Shown here: piece after piece, positions 9,222-17,263 of the stretch
Layout of the letters: each line of letters opens with the position of its first letter
Position numbering within the stretch: position 1 is the stretch's first letter
From: Paenibacillus timonensis
GTDB lineage: Bacteria; Bacillota; Bacilli; Paenibacillales; Paenibacillaceae
Direction: 5' to 3'
DNA: 64,000 bases
Assembly (NCBI RefSeq): GCF_009725205.1
Contig: NZ_WNZY01000018.1
Location: forward strand, 1 to 64,000
Notes under the pieces: generated by a model
What the model was told of the DNA's origin: nothing
Seen by the model: the letters and a program-made list of their open reading frames with translations, nothing else
Database searches by the model: none
Position numbers and translations under genes: made by a program

Positions 9222-9441
9222 AGGAGGCTCAAAAGTATCATCCTTTTATCACGAAGTAGGTCATGAAGCGAATTCGGCATCGAATCTTGAATTCAGCCGG
9301 GCCTAAGCAGATGCTTCCGAAGCATGTTTCCTGAAGAAACATTTCAGCTGCTCACGTAGCCTCCAGCTACGCTGCGCTGCTCAGTCCCTAGCTTCATCCA
9401 ACCTTCTTGGTGCTAAAAAGCTGAATCTTTTGAACTCTCAT
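9222..9441 (+). repeat. Structured intergenic element with imperfect inverted ends
   Basis: The whole 289-base gap between permease and binding-protein genes holds one structured unit. The left end GAGGCTCAAAAG (9224-9235) is an imperfect inverse of the right end CTTTTGAACTCTC (9427-9439). Inside are several stems: ATGCTT/AAGCAT near 9311, GTTTC/GAAAC near 9328, and GTAGC/GCTAC near 9355, plus two GAATTC boxes. No ORF fits. It could be a MITE-like or REP-like dispersed repeat, or an mRNA element that raises binding-protein output. Confidence 0.55.
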
Positions 9442-9482
9442 TAAACTTTTATTCCATCACAATTTTAGGGGGAACATCGGTC

Positions 9483-11069
9483 ATGAAACTGAAAAAGAAA
9501 GCAACGTTTCTAGTGGCTATGGTACTGGCGTTGACGACCTTGCTGTCCGCTTGCGGCGGCGGGAACAACAATGCGGGTAGCGGCAACACCCCGGACGCAG
9601 CGGCTCCGAACAACGCGGCGACCAATACGGCAACAACGGAAGGCACGGTAGACACGTCTCAGGAAGTCACGCTGAAACTGTTGATGGTAGGCAGTAAGCC
9701 GGCGGATTATGACGAAGTTTACGGCGAGCTCAACAAGCTGTTGAAAGAGAAAATCAACGCAACCGTCGAAACCGAGTTTCTCGATTGGGCCGACTGGACC
9801 CAGAAATATCCGTTGAAATTCGCAGCTAATGAGGATTTTGACATCGCTTACACCGCGAACTGGGCTTTCTATAACGACCAGGTGCTAAAGGGCGGTTTCC
9901 TGGAGTTGACGGACGAGATGCTGCAGAAGTACGCTCCTAAGACTTGGGAAGCGATGCCGCAAGCCTCTTGGGATCAATCCAAGGTGAACGGCAAGCAATA
10001 TATGGTGCCGAACAACAACCAAGAAGTGACCGACAAAGTCGTATTGGTTCGCGAAGACCTGCGCAAGAAGTACAATCTGGATCCGGTCAATAGCCCGGAA
10101 TCCTACGCCGCTTACCTGAAAGCGATTGGCGCGGGCGAGAAAGGAATCAGCCCGTTTGGTGCGAAGCCAGCCGACGGATGGAAATGGCATGAGCTGGATC
10201 AAATTTTGCTGGAGCAGCAAAATGAATGGAACCTGGTAGACTATAACTTCCCGCTGGCTTACAAATTGGACGATGCAACGGGGAAAGTCTTCAACGTATA
10301 CGATACGCCGGAATTCACTGAACTGATTAAGTATTATAAGGATTTGGCCGATAACAACGGCTGGTCCAAGAACATCGTGAGCAACAAAAACGACGTCTTC
10401 CAAGACATCAAAGCAGGCAAAACTTCCTCCTATGCGCAAAACCTGGGGACCATTTCGAGCAACGTCGGCGAAATCCGTCGCGATAAGCCGGAAATGGAAG
10501 TGAACATCGCCGATTTGACGCCGGACAAGAAGAAGATCGGGGCGATTTCCACGCAAAACGGGATGGCCATCCATGCGACTTCCAAAAATGTAGAACGTTC
10601 GCTGATGCTCATCGACTTGCTGCAAAACGATAAGGAAATCCACGACCTGACGATGTACGGCATCGCCGGCAAGCACTACGAGCCGATTGGCGATGACAAG
10701 TACAGCCCGGGACCAAGCTTCAACAACTACAACCTGTCGGGCTACTCCGTATGGGGCTGGAACTCGCTGCTGAACCGCACGGACTCTTCCTATCCGGAAG
10801 AAGGCAATCAAATGTTGGCCGACTGGCAGTCCAAAGTGTACCACTTCCCGCTGGAAACCTTCGTCTTTGACGATTCCAAAGTGAAGAACGAAGTGGCCAA
10901 CGTAGGTAATGTCATGCTGCGTTACGCAATCCCGCTGGAATACGGCCTGATCAAAGATCTGGAGAAGGGCCAAGCGGATCTGAACAAACAATTGCAAGCG
11001 GCTGGTCTGGATAAAATTCAACAAGAACTGCAAAGCCAAATCGACGCATTCCTTGCGGCTCAAAAATAA
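9483..11069 (+). CDS. Extracellular solute-binding lipoprotein of the galactan ABC importer
   Basis: The protein has 528 residues, with a signal peptide of about 20 residues ending in the lipobox LLSACGG (lipidated Cys near 24). An Asn/Ala/Thr-rich linker precedes the binding domain. It belongs to the large LplA-type family of sugar-binding proteins, longer than classical CUT1 binders. It would sit on the outer face of the membrane and pass oligosaccharides to the two upstream permeases. A strong terminator follows, so the glycosidases downstream may have their own transcript or depend on read-through. Confidence 0.9.
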   Translation: MKLKKKATFLVAMVLALTTLLSACGGGNNNAGSGNTPDAAAPNNAATNTATTEGTVDTSQEVTLKLLMVGSKPADYDEVYGELNKLLKEKINATVETEFLDWADWTQKYPLKFAANEDFDIAYTANWAFYNDQVLKGGFLELTDEMLQKYAPKTWEAMPQASWDQSKVNGKQYMVPNNNQEVTDKVVLVREDLRKKYNLDPVNSPESYAAYLKAIGAGEKGISPFGAKPADGWKWHELDQILLEQQNEWNLVDYNFPLAYKLDDATGKVFNVYDTPEFTELIKYYKDLADNNGWSKNIVSNKNDVFQDIKAGKTSSYAQNLGTISSNVGEIRRDKPEMEVNIADLTPDKKKIGAISTQNGMAIHATSKNVERSLMLIDLLQNDKEIHDLTMYGIAGKHYEPIGDDKYSPGPSFNNYNLSGYSVWGWNSLLNRTDSSYPEEGNQMLADWQSKVYHFPLETFVFDDSKVKNEVANVGNVMLRYAIPLEYGLIKDLEKGQADLNKQLQAAGLDKIQQELQSQIDAFLAAQK

Positions 11070-11082
11070 GTAAGCCAGGGTG

Positions 11083-11113
11083 AAAGGAGGGGACGCCCGT
11101 CCCCTCCTTTTCT
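11083..11113 (+). terminator. Strong terminator after the binding-protein gene
   Basis: AAAGGAGGGGAC pairs with GTCCCCTCCTTT around a five-base loop and leads into T residues. It is a possible partial terminator inside the galactan locus. Confidence 0.85.
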
Positions 11114-11159
11114 TTCATCATCACGTCGAATATAGATACGAAACGGAGAGGACGATTCC

Positions 11160-13232
11160 ATGAGCACAAAACCGATGAAATTTCCGCCGATTAGCGACAA
11201 ATTGCCGGTCTTCATGCACGGTGCCGACTACAACCCTGACCAATGGCAACACGATCCGCAGGTGCTGGCGGAGGATATCCGCTTAATGAAGCTGGCCCAT
11301 TGCAATGTAATGGCCATCGGGATCTTCTCCTGGGCTTCCCTGGAGCCGGAAGAGGGCGTCTACCAGTTTGAGTGGCTGGATCGCGTACTGGACACGTTTG
11401 CCGAGAACGGCATTTACGCTTGGTTAGCGACGCCAAGTGGTGCCCGCCCAGCCTGGATGTCCGAGAAGTATCCAGAGGTATTGCGCGTCGAGAAGAACCG
11501 GGTTCGCAACCTCCACGGCATGCGTCATAACCATTGCTTTACATCCCCCGTGTACCGGGAGAAAGTCACGCAAATGAACACCCGCTTGGCGGAGCGTTAC
11601 TCCAATCATCCGGCGGTGGTCGGCTGGCATGTGTCCAACGAATACGGCGGGGAGTGCCACTGCGACTACTGCCAGAATGCCTTCCGCGACTGGCTTAAGC
11701 GAAAGTACGGCTCGCTGGATACGCTCAACCGTGCCTGGTGGACGAACTTTTGGAGTCACACGTATACGTCTTGGTCGCAGGTGGAATCCCCAGCGCCGCA
11801 TGGTGAAATGATGGTACATGGGCAGAACCTCGACTGGCGCCGGTTCGTATCCGACCAGACGATCGATTTCTACAAGCATGAAATTGAACCGTTAAAGCGG
11901 ATCAGCCCGGACCTGCCTTGCACGGTGAATATGATGGACCTGTTCTATGGGCTGGATTACCGCGAGTTCGCGAAAGTGGTGGACGTCATTTCCTGGGACG
12001 CTTACCCGATGTGGCATGAGGCCGATTCCGACGCCGGTGTGGGTTCCTGGTTTGCCTTTAACCATGATTTGTTCCGTTCGCTAAAACAAAAGCCGTTTAT
12101 GCTGATGGAGAGCACACCGTCTCTTACGAACTGGCAGCCGGTCAGTAAGCTGAAGCGTCCAGGCATGCATAAGCTGTCCTCCCTTCAGGCGGTGGCACAC
12201 GGTTCCGATACAGTGCAATACTTCCAATGGCGCAAAAGCCGCGGTTCCAGCGAGAAATTCCACGGCGCCGTGATCGACCATGTCGGCCATGAGCATACGC
12301 GCGTATTTGAGGATGTTGCATCGCTGGGCCAAACGCTTGCTGGCTTAACGGAGGTGCTGGGTACCACCGTTCCGGCGGAAGCGGCCATCCTGTTCGATTG
12401 GGATAATCGTTGGGCGATTAATGATGCGCAGGGACCTCGTAACAAGGGCCTCCATTATGAAGAGACCGTCATGCAGCAATATCGCGCCTTGTGGGAGCTA
12501 GGCGTACCGACGGACATCGTCGGTTCGTTTGACGACTTCAGCGGCTATAAGCTGTTGGTCGTACCGATGGCTTATCTGCTGCGAGAAGAAACCGGAGCCA
12601 AGATGGAGCAGTTCGTGAAGGACGGCGGAACCTTGTTTGTCACGTATTGGTCGGGCATCGTTGACGAGAACGACCTCTGTCATCTGACCGGATTCCCGGG
12701 GCCGCTGCGCAAGACATTAGGCGTATGGGCGGAGGAAATCGACGGGTTGCATGACCATGACCGCAACGCTCTGATTCTGGGAGATGGGAATCCGCTGGGC
12801 CTCCGCGGTACGTATGAAATTCATGAGCTTTGCGAGCATATCCACGCGAAAGGCGCCAAGGTACTCGGCGTATACCGTGACGATTTCTACGCAGGGAAAC
12901 CGGTCTTGACGGTTAACGAGCTGGGCCAAGGCAAAGCGTATTATTTGGCCGCCCGCGTTAGCGATCTGGCCTTCTACGAGGCGCTATATGGCAAGCTCGT
13001 TCGGGACGCCGGCGTTCGTCGGGCGCTGGATGCCGAGCTGCCGGCTGGGGTTACCGCAACGTTGCGGACGGACGGGGCGCACGAATACGTCTTCGTGCAG
13101 AACTTCTCCGGCCGTGCCGCCTGCGTCGAGCTCGATCGCCGAAGCTATACCGATGCCGAAACCGGCCGGGCGGTAGAGGGTGCAATCGAACTGCCGGTCA
13201 ATGGTATCGCGATCTTGAAGTGCGAGGTTTAA
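11160..13232 (+). CDS. ganA: GH42 beta-galactosidase, cytoplasmic
   Basis: The product has 690 residues, the usual GH42 length, and no signal peptide. The order is a TIM-barrel, a trimerisation domain (about 395-600) and a small C-terminal beta domain. The acid/base is Glu161 in HVSNEYGG and the nucleophile Glu317 in MLMEST. Cys126, Cys166, Cys168 and Cys171 form the zinc site seen in many GH42 enzymes. The next gene encodes an endo-galactanase, so the substrate is most likely beta-1,4-galacto-oligosaccharide, as for B. subtilis GanA. The downstream gene begins four bases past the stop. Confidence 0.92.
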   Translation: MSTKPMKFPPISDKLPVFMHGADYNPDQWQHDPQVLAEDIRLMKLAHCNVMAIGIFSWASLEPEEGVYQFEWLDRVLDTFAENGIYAWLATPSGARPAWMSEKYPEVLRVEKNRVRNLHGMRHNHCFTSPVYREKVTQMNTRLAERYSNHPAVVGWHVSNEYGGECHCDYCQNAFRDWLKRKYGSLDTLNRAWWTNFWSHTYTSWSQVESPAPHGEMMVHGQNLDWRRFVSDQTIDFYKHEIEPLKRISPDLPCTVNMMDLFYGLDYREFAKVVDVISWDAYPMWHEADSDAGVGSWFAFNHDLFRSLKQKPFMLMESTPSLTNWQPVSKLKRPGMHKLSSLQAVAHGSDTVQYFQWRKSRGSSEKFHGAVIDHVGHEHTRVFEDVASLGQTLAGLTEVLGTTVPAEAAILFDWDNRWAINDAQGPRNKGLHYEETVMQQYRALWELGVPTDIVGSFDDFSGYKLLVVPMAYLLREETGAKMEQFVKDGGTLFVTYWSGIVDENDLCHLTGFPGPLRKTLGVWAEEIDGLHDHDRNALILGDGNPLGLRGTYEIHELCEHIHAKGAKVLGVYRDDFYAGKPVLTVNELGQGKAYYLAARVSDLAFYEALYGKLVRDAGVRRALDAELPAGVTATLRTDGAHEYVFVQNFSGRAACVELDRRSYTDAETGRAVEGAIELPVNGIAILKCEV

Positions 13233-13236
13233 GCCG

Positions 13237-14277
13237 ATGACGGGGTCCTTAATCAACGGGATGGACGTGTCGTTTCTAGACGAAATCGAAGCAGCCGGAG
13301 GGACGTTCACAGAGGACGGATCCAAAGAGGACTTGCTGGTCATTCTGCGGCGCAGCGGAGTCAACTCAATCCGGCTGCGGATCTGGAACGAGCCGCCTGG
13401 CGGGTTCTGCAATCTGGAACGGACACTGCTCATGGCAAAACGAATTAAGGCGTTGGGGATGCATTTTCTCCTGGATTTCCACTATTCCGACAGCTGGGCG
13501 GACCCGGCCAAGCAGTTCAAGCCGAAGGCGTGGGAGAAGCTTTCGTTTGACGAACTGGCTCAGGCGGTGGGCGATTACACTACGCAGGTACTGACTGCAC
13601 TGCAAGCACAAGGAACGCTGCCGGACATGGTACAAATCGGCAATGAAATCACCCCCGGGATGCTATGGGATGACGGCAAGGTGGACGGTGAATTCGATAC
13701 GCCGGAGCAATGGAAAAAGTTCACCCGGCTGGTCAAAGCCGGCACCGCCGCAGCCAAAGCGGTCGACTCTTCGATCAACGTCATGATCCATATCGACCGG
13801 GGCGGGGATTTGCCCGCCAGCGTGGCTTTCTATGAACGGTTCCAGGAGTACGGGGTCGAGTTCGATACGATCGGACTGTCGTTTTACCCTTGGTGGCACG
13901 GGACACTGGACGATTTGCGCGCCAATCTCGCGAAGCTGGCGACCACGTTTGGCAAGGAAATCAACGTGGTCGAAACGGCGTATCCCTGGACATTAGCGAA
14001 AGGGCCGATCCCGGAACCGATCGTCCACAGTCCAGAGCAAACCCATGCCGGTTATCCGGCTACGCCGGAGGGGCAAGCCGCATATCTACGCGATTTTCTT
14101 CAAATTATCCGAGATACGCCTGGTGGTTGGGGAGCCGGTTTCTACTGGTGGGAGCCGGCCTGGATTCCAGCCAAATCGGAGTGGTCCGTCGGACATGACA
14201 ATAACTGGGCCAACCTGACGTTATTTGATTACGAGGGACGTAAGCTGCCGGCGTTGGATGCGCTAATCCCCGTCTAG
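13237..14277 (+). CDS. ganB: GH53 arabinogalactan endo-beta-1,4-galactanase without signal peptide
   Basis: The protein has 346 residues and matches GH53 throughout. Glu137 in QIGNEITPG is the expected acid/base and Glu246 in NVVETAYPW the nucleophile; SFYPWWHGTLDDL is a family landmark. The N-terminus starts directly with the catalytic fold (NGMDVSFLDEIE), with no signal peptide. Secreted GH53 enzymes such as B. subtilis GanB do have one. It therefore probably trims imported galacto-oligosaccharides inside the cell, together with the GH42 enzyme, whose gene overlaps its ribosome site. Confidence 0.92.
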   Translation: MTGSLINGMDVSFLDEIEAAGGTFTEDGSKEDLLVILRRSGVNSIRLRIWNEPPGGFCNLERTLLMAKRIKALGMHFLLDFHYSDSWADPAKQFKPKAWEKLSFDELAQAVGDYTTQVLTALQAQGTLPDMVQIGNEITPGMLWDDGKVDGEFDTPEQWKKFTRLVKAGTAAAKAVDSSINVMIHIDRGGDLPASVAFYERFQEYGVEFDTIGLSFYPWWHGTLDDLRANLAKLATTFGKEINVVETAYPWTLAKGPIPEPIVHSPEQTHAGYPATPEGQAAYLRDFLQIIRDTPGGWGAGFYWWEPAWIPAKSEWSVGHDNNWANLTLFDYEGRKLPALDALIPV

Positions 14278-14307
14278 CTTACAGTCCTAAGCGTTCTGGA
14301 CTATAGG

Positions 14308-14356
14308 AGAGACTCATTCCTACTTGATTTGATGAGTAGAAATGAGTCTCTTTTTG
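14308..14356 (+). terminator. Terminator of the galactan locus
   Basis: A 17-base imperfect stem AGAGACTCATT.../...AATGAGTCTCT is followed by T residues. It closes the GH42-GH53 operon. Confidence 0.85.
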
Positions 14357-14492
14357 CTATGCCGAAAGGCCTAGTCACTCCTAAAAAATAGCCAAAAGGA
14401 TAGCAGGAATTATTTATTTTCATAGGGAATCCATTCAAGAATATAAAAATAATAGTAAATATGTAACGTCAAGGCGAAGGAGTTTGCGGTTC

Positions 14493-15962
14493 ATGAAAAT
14501 CTTCTATATTCTGATGTTTTTATCCCTTTGGTCTTTAGGTCTCGTTTTTTTGTTTCACCGCCGAAGAAGCCAACTTTGGATTGCTTTAACGCTGCTGCTC
14601 GGCGGGGCCGCCAGCTACGCCTTCGCGATGCATCTGACCATTATGCCGGTCGTTCATGGAGCCGAATGGCTGCCCGAAACGGTAAGTCGATGGCTCTATC
14701 TCACCACGGTGGTCGCTATGAACATTCATTTCTATCTCCTTCCCTTTACGTTCTTCATGGGCGGTTTATGGTTAAACGAGTCGATGGGGCTTCGGTTCAA
14801 GCAGGGGCTGTCGGTAATCGGCTTCGTTGGGGCGCTGGCCTTACTCCTTGCTCATTTGCGATTTGAACCCTGGAATACGTTTGAGGTCGAGCGATTTCGT
14901 TATTGGGACGGGATCTACGTGGTTCTGGGCTGCTATTTCTATTACCGCGCCTATGCCCGGGAAAAAGATGTGCAACTGCGGCGCGTCCGGAGAAGAATCC
15001 TGCTGTTTCCAATCATAATGATCTGGGCGTATACCAGCGATTATCTTGGCTTCGAATCATTAAAGCTGGGATGGTGGAGCCTTGAGCTGGAAAGCAACGG
15101 CATGTGGCATGGCAATGTGATCGTCATCTTAGGTGCCGTATCGCTCATTCTGTTCTACACGGTGCGTTACGGATTTCTGGGCATTAAACTGCGCATCGAA
15201 CGGGAACGTCTGGATTATTCCATTCGCACGCTGACGATGGGGGTATCGATTCTGAACCATACGATTAAGAACGAGATCCAGAAGATCGACTATTTGGCTG
15301 AAAAATGCAGTGTACTCCTCCAATCGGGACAGACCGGCAAAGCCGTCCATACGATCGAGCAGGTTCATGGGTTAACGCGTCATTTGCTACATATGGTGAA
15401 TCGAATCAAAGATAAAGCCGAGGATGTCGTCCTTGATGAAGGCGAATACGAAGTTGGCTCGTTGATGGATTCCGTGATCCAGTCGGCAGCAACGCTGGTG
15501 GAGAATCGTCCGGTATCCTTGTCCGCCGAATATGGAGCCGATGGCCGGCTGGTTTGCGATGCGGTTCATATCAGCGAAACGCTGTCCAACCTGATTCGCA
15601 ATGCCTTGGATGCCATGCCGTCCGGCGGGACGATCACCCTGCGTTCGGCCGCTTCGCGCCGAGATTTTCGGATCGAGGTCAGCGATACGGGGAACGGCAT
15701 TCCCCAGGAGTATATGTCCAAGATTTTCGAACCTTTCTTTACGACGAAAAAAAACGCCTTGAACTACGGTCTAGGTTTATCCTATTGCTCAAGCGTTCTC
15801 AGCAAGCATGGAGGCAAGTTAACCGTCTCGAGCGAACCTGGAAAGGGAACGACGTTCATCCTGCACTTTCCGGCGATTCGCTTTCGGCCGAGCCATCCTT
15901 CCCGCAGGCTGAAGGCAACCGGCAAGTTAAGGGCTTGGGCCGATCGGGCTAATCCATCTTAA
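14493..15962 (+). CDS. Membrane sensor histidine kinase beside the tail cluster
   Basis: The product has 489 residues from ATG 14493, with AAGGAG ten bases upstream; a TTG at 14484 is too close to that site. The N-terminal half has about seven membrane helices and little extracellular sequence, so it may sense a membrane or intramembrane signal. His256 in LNHTIKNEIQ is the likely phosphorylation site. The ATPase domain shows NLIRNALDAM, DTGNGIP and GLGLSYC. The final 14 bases overlap the end of the convergent response regulator gene, its probable partner. Transcription starts just after the galactan terminator. Confidence 0.85.
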   Translation: MKIFYILMFLSLWSLGLVFLFHRRRSQLWIALTLLLGGAASYAFAMHLTIMPVVHGAEWLPETVSRWLYLTTVVAMNIHFYLLPFTFFMGGLWLNESMGLRFKQGLSVIGFVGALALLLAHLRFEPWNTFEVERFRYWDGIYVVLGCYFYYRAYAREKDVQLRRVRRRILLFPIIMIWAYTSDYLGFESLKLGWWSLELESNGMWHGNVIVILGAVSLILFYTVRYGFLGIKLRIERERLDYSIRTLTMGVSILNHTIKNEIQKIDYLAEKCSVLLQSGQTGKAVHTIEQVHGLTRHLLHMVNRIKDKAEDVVLDEGEYEVGSLMDSVIQSAATLVENRPVSLSAEYGADGRLVCDAVHISETLSNLIRNALDAMPSGGTITLRSAASRRDFRIEVSDTGNGIPQEYMSKIFEPFFTTKKNALNYGLGLSYCSSVLSKHGGKLTVSSEPGKGTTFILHFPAIRFRPSHPSRRLKATGKLRAWADRANPS

Positions 15963-16536
15963 AGTGAGTCAGTTTATTCTTTATGCTGCGCAGCTGGGAC
16001 TTAATCGTATTGGTCGATTTATGCAATCGTTCGGAAATTTCCCGTTTACTAAGGCCGTTCTGGCGCAGGTCGAACACCTCGCGTTCCGTTGGCGATAACT
16101 CCATCAGCTGCATCTCGCTGCGCATAATCCCCGCGGCATCCGAATGGATGGAGGCGCGTCCGATCTGGGCTTCGCGAATCGCTTGCAGGATATCTTGATA
16201 ACTTGCCTTATTGATGTAATTAATGGCGCCGAGGCGAAACGATTTCATGATGACTTCCGCATCCGTGATGGAGGTCAACATAATGATTTTTACCGAATCC
16301 TGCAAGGGAAGCCGCAATACCCGCTCCGCCGCTTCGAGGCCGTCTAGCTGATTGCCCGTCAAATTGATGTCCATCAGCACGACGTCGATCTTCCGCCGAC
16401 CTGCGGCTTCAAGCGCTTCTTCCTTCGTGGCCGTCACGGCAACCACCTCTATATCTGGCTCATCGCTTAAATCCGCACTGATATGATCCCTCCAGAAGGG
16501 ATCGTCTTCCACCAGCATGACACGGATCGGCTCCAT
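15949..16536 (-). CDS. NarL/LuxR-type response regulator, candidate controller of the tail genes
   Basis: The protein has 195 residues. The receiver domain has VEDD at residues 9-12, phosphoacceptor Asp56 in VVLMDINLT, and INKAS. The C-terminal helix-turn-helix begins LSPTEREVFDLRQNGLSKRE near residue 145 and includes HKSTNTIKSQL. The ribosome site GAGGAGG lies just upstream. The gene is divergent from the tail cluster and convergent with the kinase, so kinase, regulator and tail genes form one block. An inverted repeat in the divergent promoter region is a likely binding site. Confidence 0.88.
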   Translation of the reverse strand: MEPIRVMLVEDDPFWRDHISADLSDEPDIEVVAVTATKEEALEAAGRRKIDVVLMDINLTGNQLDGLEAAERVLRLPLQDSVKIIMLTSITDAEVIMKSFRLGAINYINKASYQDILQAIREAQIGRASIHSDAAGIMRSEMQLMELSPTEREVFDLRQNGLSKREISERLHKSTNTIKSQLRSIKNKLTHFKMD

Positions 16537-16574
16537 TTCCCAGCCTCCTCTTACAGAAGTTTACAAGTAAGTCC

Positions 16575-16602
16575 AGTATAACAAACGATCGGATCCCTGC
16601 AA
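16575..16602 (-). promoter_or_regulatory. Sigma-A promoter of the response regulator gene
   Basis: On the minus strand TATACT (16580-16575) forms an extended -10 (TGT before it). TTGCAG lies 16 bases upstream. Confidence 0.55.
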
Positions 16603-16603
16603 C

Positions 16604-16645
16604 AGGATGATTTATCTTCACCCCCAGGTGAAGAAATTTCATCCT
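16604..16645. promoter_or_regulatory. 19-base-arm inverted repeat in the divergent promoter region
   Basis: AGGATGATTTATCTTCACC (16604-16622) is repeated inverted as GGTGAAGAAATTTCATCCT (16627-16645); 16 of 19 positions pair, with a four-base centre. Its centre lies about 56 bases before the predicted start of tail transcription and just upstream of the regulator's own -35. This is the expected place for an activator site. Confidence 0.6.
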
Positions 16646-16646
16646 A

Positions 16647-16674
16647 TTCGGCGTGTCGAGGAACCCCCTATAAT
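16647..16674 (+). promoter_or_regulatory. Candidate activator-dependent promoter of the tail cluster
   Basis: TATAAT (16669-16674) is a perfect -10. The -35 position holds TTCGGC, a poor match, so an activator is probably needed. The preceding inverted repeat ends two bases upstream. Confidence 0.5.
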
Positions 16675-16791
16675 CCGTAATGCGGCCGAATGGTCAGCTG
16701 AAGTGATCACAATGTGAAGAAACGGGGGATGAGTTTATACAAATACTCAGGAAGCGGCAGAAGGGTTTCGGCCCAAGGGAGGGATCGTGAC

Positions 16792-17247
16792 GTGCTATTG
16801 GCCGAGGAGGTTGGCGGTTTAACGGAGTTGATCACGAGAAGGTTCCCTGACTCTACGGTTCATTGGTTCCAAGAGCCTGCCGAACCTGTGGCCGGGGAAT
16901 TTGTAGTATTGCTGAAGCAGGAAGTCCGCAGGAGCGATTCGAGAAGCCATACGCTGCTCGAACGCCAATATGCGATCGGGTATTATGCGAGCACGGTGGA
17001 AACGGCGTTATATGAGATGGAGTCGCTCAGTCGATACGTGATGAACGAAAGTACGGATACAGACGAAGGAGCAAGTGCCGGGACGAAACCGATCCGGGTG
17101 GACTCATTTACGATAACCTCCGCCGAACCGCTGGAGAATGGCTTGCGGAAATGCCAGGGTACGCTGCTGGTTCAATCGCGTGAACCCGTTCGTTTCCGGT
17201 CGCAAGACAAAATCAAACATATGGAATTTCGCACGACAAACAACTGA
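16792..17247 (+). CDS. Tail terminator-like protein (DUF6838-like)
   Basis: The start is placed at GTG 16792 because AAGGGAGGG lies eight bases upstream; the frame stays open back to 16714 (GTG) and 16729 (ATG), but those have poor ribosome sites. This gives 151 residues. The pattern of a helix, then FPDSTVHWFQEPAEPVAGEFVVLL, then a long strand-rich tail fits the tail terminator/completion proteins that precede the sheath gene in PBSX-like clusters. Those cap the finished tube. The identification rests mainly on position and secondary structure. Confidence 0.6.
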   Translation: MLLAEEVGGLTELITRRFPDSTVHWFQEPAEPVAGEFVVLLKQEVRRSDSRSHTLLERQYAIGYYASTVETALYEMESLSRYVMNESTDTDEGASAGTKPIRVDSFTITSAEPLENGLRKCQGTLLVQSREPVRFRSQDKIKHMEFRTTNN

Positions 17248-17263
17248 AAGGTGGCATGAGGTC

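Noticed and set aside
9222-9441. Riboswitch of a known class
   Set aside because: I could not match its stems to any known riboswitch core, and its inverted ends look more like a dispersed repeat.
9885-11063. 392-codon open frame on the minus strand
   Set aside because: It lies entirely antisense to the solute-binding lipoprotein gene, has no ribosome site and no recognisable domain; it is a by-product of codon bias.
16714-16791. Longer N-terminus for the tail terminator-like protein
   Set aside because: The upstream GTG and ATG have poor ribosome sites, while GTG 16792 has AAGGGAGGG at ideal spacing and gives the usual length.
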